DNA of 64,000 nucleotides from assembly GCF_040371085.1 (NCBI RefSeq), contig NZ_JAMBMT010000001.1, forward strand, positions 558,001 through 622,000, given 5' to 3'. Each line of letters opens with the position of its first letter. Position 1 is the stretch's first letter. This DNA is from Psychrobacter sp. AH5 (GTDB lineage Bacteria > Pseudomonadota > Gammaproteobacteria > Pseudomonadales > Moraxellaceae). The notes beneath the pieces are model-generated. The model saw only the letters and a list, made by a program, of their open reading frames with translations. It searched no databases and had not been told where the DNA came from. A program made the translations under genes and the position numbers. This document shows, piece after piece, positions 11,351 to 20,138 of this stretch.

Positions 11351-12988
11351 TTATTCAACGCTAACCCCATCAAAGCGAATAGAGCCAAGAGGACTGATCT
11401 TGTAATCTTTAACATTAGGCGCGGTAAACACTGTGACTACCGAATGCGCCATAGTGGTCCAAGGCAGTTCTTGCTTGAATATTTGCTGCGCTTTTTTGTA
11501 GTCCTCTACACGCTCTGCTTGATTGGTGTTTTTACGAGCATTAGTGACTAAAGTGTCAAAATCTTTATTACACCAGCGCGAGTAATTATTGCCACCGACC
11601 GCTGAGCATGATAATAAAGTACCCAACCAGTTGTCTGGATCGCCATTGTCACCAGTCCAGCCCGCTAGAATAACATCAGGCTCGCCTTTGGCCGCACGGT
11701 TGAGGTATTCGCCCCACTCATAAGTCACAAGCTTGGTATCAACCCCAATTTTAGCCCAGTCTGCTTGTAGCATCTCTGCCATTAGCTTAGCGTTAGGGTT
11801 ATAAGGGCGTTGTACTGGCATATACCATAAGTTAATAGCAAGGTTATCAGCGCCGGCCTCGGCCATTAAAGCTTTGGCTTTTTCGACATCATAGCTAGCG
11901 TCTTTTAGCGACTCATCATAACCCCACTGTGTTGGCGGCATAGGGTTGGTGGCTTTTAGCCCCTCAGTTTGATACACCGCTTGAACGATAGCGTCTTTAT
12001 TAATCGCCATATCTAAAGCTTGGCGAACTCTTACATCGCTAAGTTTTGGCTTTTCTACGTTATAGCCGACATAGCCTAAGTTGAAGCCTGGCTGATCGAG
12101 AACGGTCGCCTTGCCTGAGCTTTTAACAGACTCGATTTCAGCAGGTTTAGGGTAGGCTGAGACATGACATTCGCCAGCTTGAACTTTTTGTGCGCGTACC
12201 GCTGAGTCTTTGGTGATCACAAACACTAAGTTATCGATATGAATATCGTCTTTATTCCAATAATCTGGGTTTTTGGTATAGCGAATTTGTGAGTCTTTTT
12301 GATAAGAGGTAAAGACGAAAGGACCCGTACCGACAGGCTTAGTATTAAGGTCAGCAGCATTGCCAGCGGCTACTAGATTATCCGCATATTCAGCAGAATT
12401 GATGTAAGCAAAAGCCATTGCTAAGTTTTGTAAAAACGGCGCATTGACATTATTTAGAGTAACTTTGACGGTGTAATCATCAACTTTTTCGATATTAGCA
12501 ATATTGTCAGGTAGCTCCATACCTACTGAATACGGAAATTCAGCGGGATAAGCTTTATTAAATTCAAAGTCGGGATCAGTGATACGTTTTAGAGTAAAGA
12601 CCACGTCATCTGCATTGAAGTCACGTGTTGGGGTAAAGTAATCAGTTTTACCGAACTTAACGCCCTTACGTAAATTAAAGGTATAAGTCTTACCATCTTC
12701 ACTGATTTCCCAGCTCTCAGCCAATGCTGGTTTGATTTCAGTAGAGTCTCGTTCGAACTCAACTAAGGCATTATAGATAGGATAGGCACTCGCATCAAAA
12801 TCAGTACCGGCAGTATATTGTGCTGGATCGAAACCGGCAGGACTACCCTCTGAACAATAAATTAAGGTTTTAGCTGCTTTGGCGTCTGCAGAGGCACCAG
12901 ATTCTGCCGTTTTATTATCGCCACTACAAGCACTAACACCTAGAATAACGCTGGCCATGAGGGTAAGTTTGAAAAGTGATTTTTGCAT
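11351..12988 (-). CDS. dppA: dipeptide ABC importer substrate-binding lipoprotein, DppA-type
   Basis: Extracytoplasmic solute-binding protein of family 5 that delivers peptides to DppBC. It has 545 residues. The N-terminus is a lipoprotein signal with lipobox GVSAC (cysteine about residue 21), so the protein is lipid-anchored rather than free periplasmic as in E. coli. The mature chain begins a family-5 pattern: YCSEGSPAGFDPAQYTAG, ALAESWEISEDGKTYTFNLR, and DVRVRQALDMAINKDAIV near the middle. An AGGAT ribosome site precedes the ATG. First gene of the operon; the 450-base region upstream is its likely control region. Confidence 0.93.
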   Translation of the reverse strand: MQKSLFKLTLMASVILGVSACSGDNKTAESGASADAKAAKTLIYCSEGSPAGFDPAQYTAGTDFDASAYPIYNALVEFERDSTEIKPALAESWEISEDGKTYTFNLRKGVKFGKTDYFTPTRDFNADDVVFTLKRITDPDFEFNKAYPAEFPYSVGMELPDNIANIEKVDDYTVKVTLNNVNAPFLQNLAMAFAYINSAEYADNLVAAGNAADLNTKPVGTGPFVFTSYQKDSQIRYTKNPDYWNKDDIHIDNLVFVITKDSAVRAQKVQAGECHVSAYPKPAEIESVKSSGKATVLDQPGFNLGYVGYNVEKPKLSDVRVRQALDMAINKDAIVQAVYQTEGLKATNPMPPTQWGYDESLKDASYDVEKAKALMAEAGADNLAINLWYMPVQRPYNPNAKLMAEMLQADWAKIGVDTKLVTYEWGEYLNRAAKGEPDVILAGWTGDNGDPDNWLGTLLSCSAVGGNNYSRWCNKDFDTLVTNARKNTNQAERVEDYKKAQQIFKQELPWTTMAHSVVTVFTAPNVKDYKISPLGSIRFDGVSVE

Positions 12989-13439
12989 GGTTATATCCTA
13001 TATAAATGATAAATCATCGAAACTTTGAGCTCTTATCTGTTAGATATCTGGAGCCTCTATAAAGTTAACGATGAATTAGATTCCTTTGGGTTTTGTAGAT
13101 ATTTTTAGGGGAGAAAAAATAAAATGGCATATTGATATAGTATCAAGCTCATTGTAAGAAACCTTCAAACAAGTCGCTTGAATATACTCTGTTACACTGC
13201 TGTAACGAAATAGCTATATAAAATAAATTTAGTACTTATAAGTTTTTAATTAATCAAAATTAATAATCAGTTAAGCATTCAAGAAGCAATCCTGACTAAA
13301 AAATCGAGTGAATACAATGCTGTTTTAGAAAATTAATTCATGCGTTAAGTTTTATACTCTTTAATTACGTTATATTTTTATGTATATTGTACCTGTAGTT
13401 TTAGGCCCCTCACTATTATGTTTTATGGATAGGAAAGTC
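12989..13439. other. divergent control region with a perfect palindrome
   Basis: Shared upstream region of dppA (leftward) and the DUF2798 gene (rightward). GTTACA at 13191-13196 and TGTAAC at 13201-13206 form a perfect 6-4-6 inverted repeat that looks like a dimeric repressor operator. No gene is seen in the region. No regulator is encoded nearby, so the operator reading is only a suggestion. Confidence 0.35.
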
Positions 13440-13664
13440 ATGAACCTTAAATTTAGAATCGTTAATACCGCTATAATGTCAGTGCTATTATCTTTTATGA
13501 TGACGATGTTTGTCACCTTTATAAATCTAGGCTGGTCAGAGAGCTTTTTTATAAACTTTTTTAATGCTTGGAAAGTAGCTTTACCAGCGGCGTTTTTGGC
13601 CGTATTGATTATTGGTCAGCCAGTACAAAAACTGACCCAAAAAATTCTAAAGCCTCAGTCATAG
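13440..13664 (+). CDS. DUF2798 small membrane protein
   Basis: Small inner-membrane protein of 74 residues with two predicted helices (residues about 7-28 and 45-62). The start at 13440 is chosen because GGATAGGAAAGTC precedes it; an upstream frame from 13380 has no ribosome site. The pattern of a first helix ending in FVTFINLGW, then FFINFFNAWKVALPAAFLAV and a final GQPVQKLTQKIL, matches the DUF2798 family. Function is unknown. It stands alone and faces the end of the DUF779 gene. Confidence 0.75.
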   Translation: MNLKFRIVNTAIMSVLLSFMMTMFVTFINLGWSESFFINFFNAWKVALPAAFLAVLIIGQPVQKLTQKILKPQS

Positions 13665-13711
13665 CGCAAAGCAGAAGCTGATAAATAGAGAATTAATCTC
13701 AAGCCTTTGAG

Positions 13712-14038
13712 TTAAATCTCGCAAACCTCAGAGCGCACAATAAAGCGTTTGCCCTCTGGTATCTCAAGCGAGAAGCTAGCGCCGCGACCCTCGACTACAT
13801 CGATAGTTAGATCGGTGTGCTGCCAAAGCTTATATTGAGCTTTACCCATGTAAAATGGACAGCCTGCTAGCTCGCCGATAAGTACGTCTTGAGCGCCCGT
13901 CTTAAATTCGCCTAACGGATAGCACATCGGCGAGCTACCATCACAGCAGCCGCCGGATTGATGAAACATCAGCTCGCCATGTTTGGACTTTAATAGGTCG
14001 ATTAATTCAACAAAGGATTGGGTCGCGGTAAGCTTCAT
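13712..14038 (-). CDS. DUF779 protein, aldehyde-dehydrogenase partner
   Basis: 108-residue DUF779 protein, with the start at 14038 set by AAGGAG seven bases upstream. It carries the Cys-rich segment HQSGGCCDGSSPMCYPLGEF, which could bind metal, and the C-terminal signature GRGASFSLEIPEGKRF. DUF779 genes are repeatedly found beside acetaldehyde/aldehyde dehydrogenase genes, and here it is the last of three minus-strand genes after aldehyde and alcohol dehydrogenases. A role as accessory or stress partner of the dehydrogenase is inferred from context only. Confidence 0.85.
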   Translation of the reverse strand: MKLTATQSFVELIDLLKSKHGELMFHQSGGCCDGSSPMCYPLGEFKTGAQDVLIGELAGCPFYMGKAQYKLWQHTDLTIDVVEGRGASFSLEIPEGKRFIVRSEVCEI

Positions 14039-14194
14039 AGGATACTCCTTGTGAGTTAAATCTATCGTTATCGTTAATAGTAAAAAAGGTCGTATCACTT
14101 TTTCCACAATAGTTAAACTACTGTAGGCAAAACGATACGACCATTGTTATCAATTAAGAGTATTAATCATCAAGCTTATAGTTTTGTTGGAAAC

Positions 14195-15223
14195 CTACAT
14201 ACTATAATCAATGACAATCCGGCCCTCAATCTTACCGTCACGCATACGATCGAAAATATCGTTAATATTCTCAAGCGGTTCAGCTTTGACCGTGGCTTTG
14301 ACTTTACCTGCAGCTGCCATATTTAATGACTCTTGCAAATCAAGACGCGTACCGACAATAGAGCCACGAATAGTAATACCGTTCAGTACTGTATCAAAGA
14401 TAGAGACGGGGAAGTCGCCAGTAGGCAGACCATTACAGACTAAAGTACCACCGCGCCGCAGCATGCTTAAAGCTTGATCAAATGCCTTAGAGGAGACGGC
14501 CGTCACTAGCACACCATGAGCGCCGCCAATCTCTTGTTGTAAGTATTCACCAGGGTCAGTATTTTTGGCATTCACTGTGACTTTGGCACCGAGTTTTTTG
14601 GCAAATGCTAGCTTCTCGTCATCAATGTCGACAGCGGCTACGTTTAGTCCCATAGCAATAGCGTACTGCACTGCCATGTGACCGAGTCCACCGATACCTG
14701 AGATGACTACCCAATCACCTGCTTTGGTGTCCGTCATTTTCAGACCTTTATAGACCGTTACCCCTGCACATAAAACAGGTGCGATCTCAATAGAGTCAAC
14801 GCTCTCAGGGATAATACCGACATAGTCAGCGTTGGCCAAAACATATTCTGCAAAACTACCGTTGACTGAGTAGCCAGAGTTCTCTTGACGTTCACATAAG
14901 GTCTCCCAGCCGCCCAAACAATGCGTACAATGCCCACAGGCGGAATACAACCAAGGTACGCCGACACGGTCACCTTCTTTGACATGATGAACGTTTTCGC
15001 CAACAGCGGTAATGATACCCACTCCTTCATGACCTGGAATAAATGGCGGGCTTGGCTTAACCGGCCAGTCGCCCTCTACTGCATGTAAGTCAGTATGACA
15101 AACGCCTGATGCTTGCATTTTTACTACAATCTCGCCAGCACCTGGCGTTGGAATATCCACTTCCTCTATTTTGAGAGGTTGTCCAAATTCATGTAATACG
15201 GCAGCTTTCATTTTATTACTCAT
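14195..15223 (-). CDS. adhP: Zn-dependent alcohol dehydrogenase, AdhP-type
   Basis: NAD-dependent medium-chain alcohol dehydrogenase, probably oxidising ethanol and other primary alcohols to aldehydes. 342 residues from the ATG at 15223, which has GGAG eight bases upstream; the GTG three codons earlier is less likely. Catalytic zinc ligands lie in [14 protein letters not shown] and PGHEGVGII. The structural zinc has the four cysteines of [19 protein letters not shown]. The nucleotide-binding motif is [13 protein letters not shown]. It lies 112 bases downstream of the aldehyde dehydrogenase, which would take its product onward to the acid. Confidence 0.92.
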   Translation of the reverse strand: MSNKMKAAVLHEFGQPLKIEEVDIPTPGAGEIVVKMQASGVCHTDLHAVEGDWPVKPSPPFIPGHEGVGIITAVGENVHHVKEGDRVGVPWLYSACGHCTHCLGGWETLCERQENSGYSVNGSFAEYVLANADYVGIIPESVDSIEIAPVLCAGVTVYKGLKMTDTKAGDWVVISGIGGLGHMAVQYAIAMGLNVAAVDIDDEKLAFAKKLGAKVTVNAKNTDPGEYLQQEIGGAHGVLVTAVSSKAFDQALSMLRRGGTLVCNGLPTGDFPVSIFDTVLNGITIRGSIVGTRLDLQESLNMAAAGKVKATVKAEPLENINDIFDRMRDGKIEGRIVIDYSM

Positions 15224-15335
15224 CTTGCCCACTCCACGTAGCTATATTTAGCTACTATTAGGTTAAAGTTTTAGTTATGATTTTTATGAAGCCGCACTGC
15301 ATGACCTTTATCACACAGTGCTTATACCGACAGAA

Positions 15336-16862
15336 TTAGAAAAACCCCATCGCTTTAGGACTGTAAGAGACCAGCATATTTTTGGTTTGCTGATAATGAT
15401 CGAGCATCATTAGATGGTTCTCGCGGCCAATACCGGACTGTTTATAACCACCAAAGGCTGAATGCGCAGGATAAACATGGTAGCAATTGGTCCATACCCG
15501 TCCGGCTTGGATACCGCGTCCGAAACGATAAGCCTTGTGTACGCTGCGTGTCCATACTCCTGCACCCAAACCGTATAAGGTATCATTGGCAATACTCATC
15601 GCCTCTTCATCGTCTTTGAAGGTGGTAACGGCCAGTACCGGACCGAAGATCTCTTCTTGGAATACGCGCATATCGTTAGTACCCTCAAAGATAGTCGGCT
15701 GTACATAATAGCCATCGCCTATATCACCCTCGTGCTTGGCTCGCTCGCCACCAACTAACACTTTAGCGCCTTCTTTTTTACCAATGTCTAAGTACGATAG
15801 GATTTTTTCTAGCTGATCTGAGCTGGCTTGCGCGCCAATCATAGTATCAGTATCTAATGGGTTGCCCATTTTTATCGCTTTGACACGCTCGATACAACGT
15901 TTGATAAATTCATCATAAATGCTCTCATGCACCAGCGCTCGCGATGGACAAGTACAAACCTCACCTTGGTTCAGCGCAAACATCACCAAGCCTTCAACCG
16001 CTTTATCTAAGAAATCATCATCTTCATCCATAATGTCGGCAAAGAAGATATTAGGGCTTTTACCGCCTAGCTCTAGGGTGACGGGAATGATGTTTTCACT
16101 GGCATATTGCATGATAAGGCGACCGGTGGTGGTCTCGCCAGTGAAGGCGACTTTGTTAATACGCGGATTAGAAGCTAGTGGTTTACCCGCTTCAACACCG
16201 AAGCCATTGACCACATTAAGCACGCCTTTTGGCAAGATATCAGCGATGCCAATGGTTTCAAGCATAAACAGGATAGAGGCTGGGGTTTGTTCAGCAGGTT
16301 TTAGCACGATACAGTTGCCAGCAGCAAGAGCAGGAGCGAGTTTCCAGACTGCCATTAAAATAGGAAAATTCCAGGGGATAATTTGTCCGACAACGCCGAG
16401 TGGCTCATGGAAATGGTAAGCGACCGTATCTTCATCAATTTGACTAATACCGCCTTCTTGGGCGCGAATGGCGCTAGCAAAATAGCGGAAATGGTCTATC
16501 GCTAATGGGATATCAGCGGCTAAAGTTTCGCGTACTGCTTTGCCGTTCTCATAGCATTCAGCGATGGCGATAGCTTCGAGGTTTTCTTCCATTTTGTCGG
16601 CTATTTTTAATAATAGATTGGCGCGTTCGGTCACGCTAGTTTTGCCCCAAGCATCTTTTGCTGCATGCGCGGCATCTAGGGCTTTTTCGATGTCGGCTTC
16701 TTTTGAGCGCGCAACTTGGCAGATTATTTGACCATTAATCGGACTTGGGTTGTCAAAGTACTCACCATCAATGGGCGCAGTCCATTCACCATTAATAAAA
16801 TTATCATACTTTTCACGGAATTGGACAGGACTATTCTCGGTATTGGGATTAGCGTATAACAT
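15336..16862 (-). CDS. NAD-dependent aldehyde dehydrogenase, ExaC/AldB-type
   Basis: Oxidises acetaldehyde and related aldehydes to acids. 508 residues from 16862, where AAGGAA gives a good ribosome site; an ORF from 16895 would add 11 residues. Visible are [20 protein letters not shown] (cofactor site), [13 protein letters not shown], the catalytic glutamate motif [11 protein letters not shown] and the catalytic cysteine in [11 protein letters not shown], plus the C-terminal [15 protein letters not shown]. The CTCPSR form is typical of the ExaC/AldB group that pairs with DUF779, in agreement with the gene order ALDH-ADH-DUF779 here. Confidence 0.92.
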   Translation of the reverse strand: MLYANPNTENSPVQFREKYDNFINGEWTAPIDGEYFDNPSPINGQIICQVARSKEADIEKALDAAHAAKDAWGKTSVTERANLLLKIADKMEENLEAIAIAECYENGKAVRETLAADIPLAIDHFRYFASAIRAQEGGISQIDEDTVAYHFHEPLGVVGQIIPWNFPILMAVWKLAPALAAGNCIVLKPAEQTPASILFMLETIGIADILPKGVLNVVNGFGVEAGKPLASNPRINKVAFTGETTTGRLIMQYASENIIPVTLELGGKSPNIFFADIMDEDDDFLDKAVEGLVMFALNQGEVCTCPSRALVHESIYDEFIKRCIERVKAIKMGNPLDTDTMIGAQASSDQLEKILSYLDIGKKEGAKVLVGGERAKHEGDIGDGYYVQPTIFEGTNDMRVFQEEIFGPVLAVTTFKDDEEAMSIANDTLYGLGAGVWTRSVHKAYRFGRGIQAGRVWTNCYHVYPAHSAFGGYKQSGIGRENHLMMLDHYQQTKNMLVSYSPKAMGFF

Positions 16863-16942
16863 AAACGATTCCTTGTTGATTTCATGAGGATACAAGCTAA
16901 AGATATAGGCTTATTCTTGCCTACTTTTTCTACTTAGATAAT

Positions 16943-16966
16943 AGGGTAAGAACCCTAAAACCCTAA
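16943..16966 (-). promoter_or_regulatory. ACCCTAA repeats upstream of aldehyde dehydrogenase
   Basis: AGGGTAAGAACCCT (16943-16956) is an inverted repeat, and ACCCTAA occurs at 16952 and again at 16960. They lie about 80-100 bases before the aldehyde dehydrogenase start, a plausible activator or repressor site. The rest of the 381-base gap to 17243 shows nothing else recognisable. Confidence 0.3.
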
Positions 16967-17243
16967 GTTGTTGTTAGAATAATTATCGATCTTATCGACC
17001 TTTTTTACTGGGGCGACCACTCTATCGTACTAAGCTTTTGTAGGGAGTGATAGCTACTTATAATTTTTTATAGTTAATAGGCGATAACTTTAAGTTATCA
17101 ATGAATGGGTGGTTAAAAAGGCTCGCAACGCGTATGTAGCTGTTATAATAATTGCCAATTATTTAGGCGATCAGCCCTCATTGCGAGCTCAGTTTATGAC
17201 AAGCTCCGAATTTTTTCTTTAGATTACTAATTGGTTCAAGTTT

Positions 17244-19187
17244 ATGCGTCAATCTTCTGCTTTAGATATCTTAAAAACAGGTCAAAACGTATTTTTGACC
17301 GGCTCGGCAGGTTCAGGAAAGACCTATACGCTCAATCAATATATCGACTATTTACGCGCGCGCCGCGTACCAGTTGCCGTGACTGCCAGTACTGGTATTG
17401 CAGCAACTCATATGAGTGGTACCACCATTCATAGCTGGGCGGGCATTGGTATCAAGGATGAGCTGTCTGAGCGTGATTTGAGTAATCTGGCGCGTAAGCA
17501 GTTTTTGGCAGATAGGCTCAAGGAGACGGCGGTACTTATCATCGATGAGATCTCTATGCTGCATGCTAAGCAGCTCAATCTAGTCAATGAAGTGCTCAAG
17601 CACGTACGTAAAAAAGACGCGCCTTTTGGCGGTATTCAAGTAGTGGTGGCGGGTGACTTTTTTCAGCTGCCGCCTATTGGCAGTAAAGGTGAGAGCAATC
17701 GTGATAAGTTTGCCTTTATGAGTGAGGCTTGGCTTGAAGCTAGGTTTCGTATTTGTTATCTATCTGAGCAGCATCGGCAGGTCAGTGCAGAGGCTGATGG
17801 TGGTTTAGATTTGGATGATATTCTCAACCAAATTCGCCGGCAAGAAGTGACTTTTGAGGCCATTGCTGCTTTAGAGAATACCTTTGATCAAGATGTCGAT
17901 ATCAAGCGCACGCGCCTGTATACTCACAATCTCAACGTCAATAAAATCAATGATAAAGAGCTTGCTGAGTTAAAAGGTGAGATGAGACGTTTTCAAGCAA
18001 CCTTTGAAGGCGATAGTAAGCTTGTTGATACCCTCAAAAAAACCGTGCGCACGCAAGATGATTTGATCTTGAAGGTTGGCGCCAAGGTTATGTTTATCAA
18101 AAATAATAATGAGCTTGGCGTCTCTAACGGTACGATGGGCGAGCTGATTGGTTTTGCTGCGGTAAAGGTAGACGATAGTAAAGCTACAGAGAATGCTAAG
18201 AGTGACGCCAAAGCAGATATGGCAGACGATCAGGCGATTGTCATAGACGATGAAGACGATAGCAAAAAGTCAGAAAAGAATAAAAAAGCCAAAACGAAAG
18301 ATAAGACTAATGCTCAGTCCGCGCAAAAAATGCCAATTGTCAGGCTCAATTCAGGACGAGAGGTCATCGCTGAACCTGAAGAGTGGATTATCGAAGATGA
18401 GACTGGTGATGTGCTCGCCAGCTATGAGCAAGTGCCTTTATGCCTAGCTTGGGCGATTACTATTCATAAGTCGCAAGGTATGACTTTGGACGCCGCTGAG
18501 ATCGATCTGTCGCGTACTTTTGAGCTAGGTCAAGGCTATGTGGCTTTATCACGCTTGAAGTCACTAGAGGGTCTAAAACTGCTTGGCATGAATACCATGA
18601 GCTTACAATTAGATCCATTAGCGCGCGGCGCGGATAAGCGTTTTTTGGAGCTCTCAAGTGAGGCGGAGGCTAACTATGCTATGCTTGATGAAAAAAGCAT
18701 GAAGCAGTCTCACGATAAGTTTATTCTAAAGTCCGGCGGCACTACTAGCCAATCCGTCATTGACGCTTATGCTAGTTTGCAAAAAAGACGCCGAGAACAC
18801 TCTAAGGCACAGCAAGACAAAAAGCAGAAACTTGGCAATCAAGTCGCTGATAAGTCAGAAGCGACTTTGCTTGCTACCAAGGTATTGCTAGAAGAGAGCC
18901 TATCGATTATGGAGATTGCGCAAACTCGTGAGCTGGCGCAATCGACTATCATGCGTCATATTAGTGAGCTTAAATCGCAAGATCCGAGCCTTGCCTGCGA
19001 TCATCTACGTCCTGATGATGAGATTATGACGGCAGTAGGGAATGCTTATGTCGCCATAAAAGTGGCTAATAATCCTAACGACTTCAATAATGATGGTAGT
19101 ATTAAGCTCAAGCCTATCTATGAGCAGCTCAGACAAATGGTCGACTACAATACTATCCGTCTAGCGCTTATTTTTATTACGCCTTAG
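17244..19187 (+). CDS. PIF1-like helicase with C-terminal HTH domain
   Basis: Superfamily 1B DNA helicase of the PIF1/RecD2-like group, 647 residues. Walker A is GSAGSGKT at residues 20-27; the next motifs are VTASTGIAATHMSG and, as Walker B, VLIIDEISMLH near residue 95. VAGDFFQLPP follows, and the C-terminal core motifs are LAWAITIHKSQGMTLD and GQGYVALSRLKSL. A very charged, low-complexity insert (Asp/Lys/Ala-rich, about residues 310-365) interrupts the second core region. The last 100 residues contain LSIMEIAQTRELAQSTIMRHISELK, read here in parts as a helicase-associated helix-turn-helix (HTH_40). Probable roles are unwinding of DNA repair or replication intermediates. Ribosome site is weak. 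Confidence 0.88.
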   Translation: MRQSSALDILKTGQNVFLTGSAGSGKTYTLNQYIDYLRARRVPVAVTASTGIAATHMSGTTIHSWAGIGIKDELSERDLSNLARKQFLADRLKETAVLIIDEISMLHAKQLNLVNEVLKHVRKKDAPFGGIQVVVAGDFFQLPPIGSKGESNRDKFAFMSEAWLEARFRICYLSEQHRQVSAEADGGLDLDDILNQIRRQEVTFEAIAALENTFDQDVDIKRTRLYTHNLNVNKINDKELAELKGEMRRFQATFEGDSKLVDTLKKTVRTQDDLILKVGAKVMFIKNNNELGVSNGTMGELIGFAAVKVDDSKATENAKSDAKADMADDQAIVIDDEDDSKKSEKNKKAKTKDKTNAQSAQKMPIVRLNSGREVIAEPEEWIIEDETGDVLASYEQVPLCLAWAITIHKSQGMTLDAAEIDLSRTFELGQGYVALSRLKSLEGLKLLGMNTMSLQLDPLARGADKRFLELSSEAEANYAMLDEKSMKQSHDKFILKSGGTTSQSVIDAYASLQKRRREHSKAQQDKKQKLGNQVADKSEATLLATKVLLEESLSIMEIAQTRELAQSTIMRHISELKSQDPSLACDHLRPDDEIMTAVGNAYVAIKVANNPNDFNNDGSIKLKPIYEQLRQMVDYNTIRLALIFITP

Positions 19188-19243
19188 GATGTTTATATAA
19201 AAATTAGAACGTTTATATAAAAATAAGTGGCATAAAAATAACT

Positions 19244-20047
19244 GGTGGTGTTCTAAAAAGTATGCTGGCATCAGACATAGCCATAATTGATATAAAAGAA
19301 CACCAAATCAAACACCTTAAAGTGATTATCGAGCTTCTTAGAGAAACAACAGGTTCTTCTAACGGCTCGTTTTAGTCGGTGTCTAAGACGGCAGTTATTG
19401 TCTTCAATACCTACGGTATGTTGTTTGCCAACTTGTTTGTTATCTGGTTTAAAGGCCGTTATGAAACTGTCCCAATTGTCCATACTAATAGAGTCATAGC
19501 TCACTTTAAGTTGCTTAAGACGGGCTCTTAGTTTCTGAGCCGTTTTCAGGTCACGTTTGCCCCAGACATAAGCGACAATCTCATTAGTAGCACGGTCATA
19601 AGCATAAATAAGCCAGACTTTACGCTTCTTGCGATACACGTAAGTCCAGAACTCATCAACCTCTAAGCGTTCATAATATCGCTTCTTAGGCGCGATCTTA
19701 TAAACAGATGAGCCTATGGTGCTGAGCACTTTACCAATACTCACCGAGGTAATGATGGCTATGTCTCTAACACCGCAGCCTCTAACCGTCATTAGCCGTA
19801 TGATGTCTTCTATTTGAGAGTGACAGCCTTGGTAGCTTAAGGCATGGTCGCCAATAAACTGACGTTTGCAGTCCTTACATTGGTAGTTCTGCTTGCCATA
19901 GCTTTTTATGCCATTTTTCTTTAAACTGGGACTGTGACAGTCGGGGCAACTGATCTGTATTTGTGTCTTCATAACCTCAAATATATCATCTTGCTTCGGC
20001 TGTCACTCCTCCTTTTATTTCCTCAGCATACTTTTTGATACACCACC
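19244..20047 (-). mobile_element. complete IS1-family insertion sequence
   Basis: 804-bp element bounded by inverted ends: left GGTGGTGTTCTAAAAAGTAT and right (read inward) GGTGGTGTATCAAAAAGTAT, 21 of 24 bases matching when extended to GCTG. The flanking octamers are AAATAACT (19236-19243) and AGATAACT (20048-20055), 7 of 8 identical, the size of an IS1 target duplication. It contains one transposase gene. The site lies 48 bases after the helicase stop, in an AT-rich spot with GTTTATATAAAAAT repeated at 19191 and 19211, and 91 bases before the dehydrogenase gene. Confidence 0.9.
19271..19972 (-). CDS. IS1-family transposase
   Basis: 233-residue transposase in a single open frame, so no -1 frameshift is needed as in classical IS1. 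The N-terminus has a zinc finger (CPDCHSPSLKKNG and YQCKDCKRQF) and a helix-turn-helix (VRDIAIITSVSIGKVLSTIG). The DDE triad is visible as VDEFWTYV, SMDNWDSFITAF and VGIEDNNCRLRHRLKR. The length is full and no stop or frameshift is seen, so the copy could be active. Confidence 0.93.
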   Translation of the reverse strand: MKTQIQISCPDCHSPSLKKNGIKSYGKQNYQCKDCKRQFIGDHALSYQGCHSQIEDIIRLMTVRGCGVRDIAIITSVSIGKVLSTIGSSVYKIAPKKRYYERLEVDEFWTYVYRKKRKVWLIYAYDRATNEIVAYVWGKRDLKTAQKLRARLKQLKVSYDSISMDNWDSFITAFKPDNKQVGKQHTVGIEDNNCRLRHRLKRAVRRTCCFSKKLDNHFKVFDLVFFYINYGYV

Positions 20048-20138
20048 AGATAACTTTAACCGTCTTTTTGCTAAACGCTGTTAAATACCTGCTTTATATC
20101 CCTCAAGCTTCTTTCTTCTATTATAGTGATACCTTGTT

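Noticed and set aside
19271..19972. Possible frameshifted or decayed transposase
   Set aside because: The frame is complete with zinc finger, HTH and DDE residues; single-frame IS1 members exist, so no decay is claimed.
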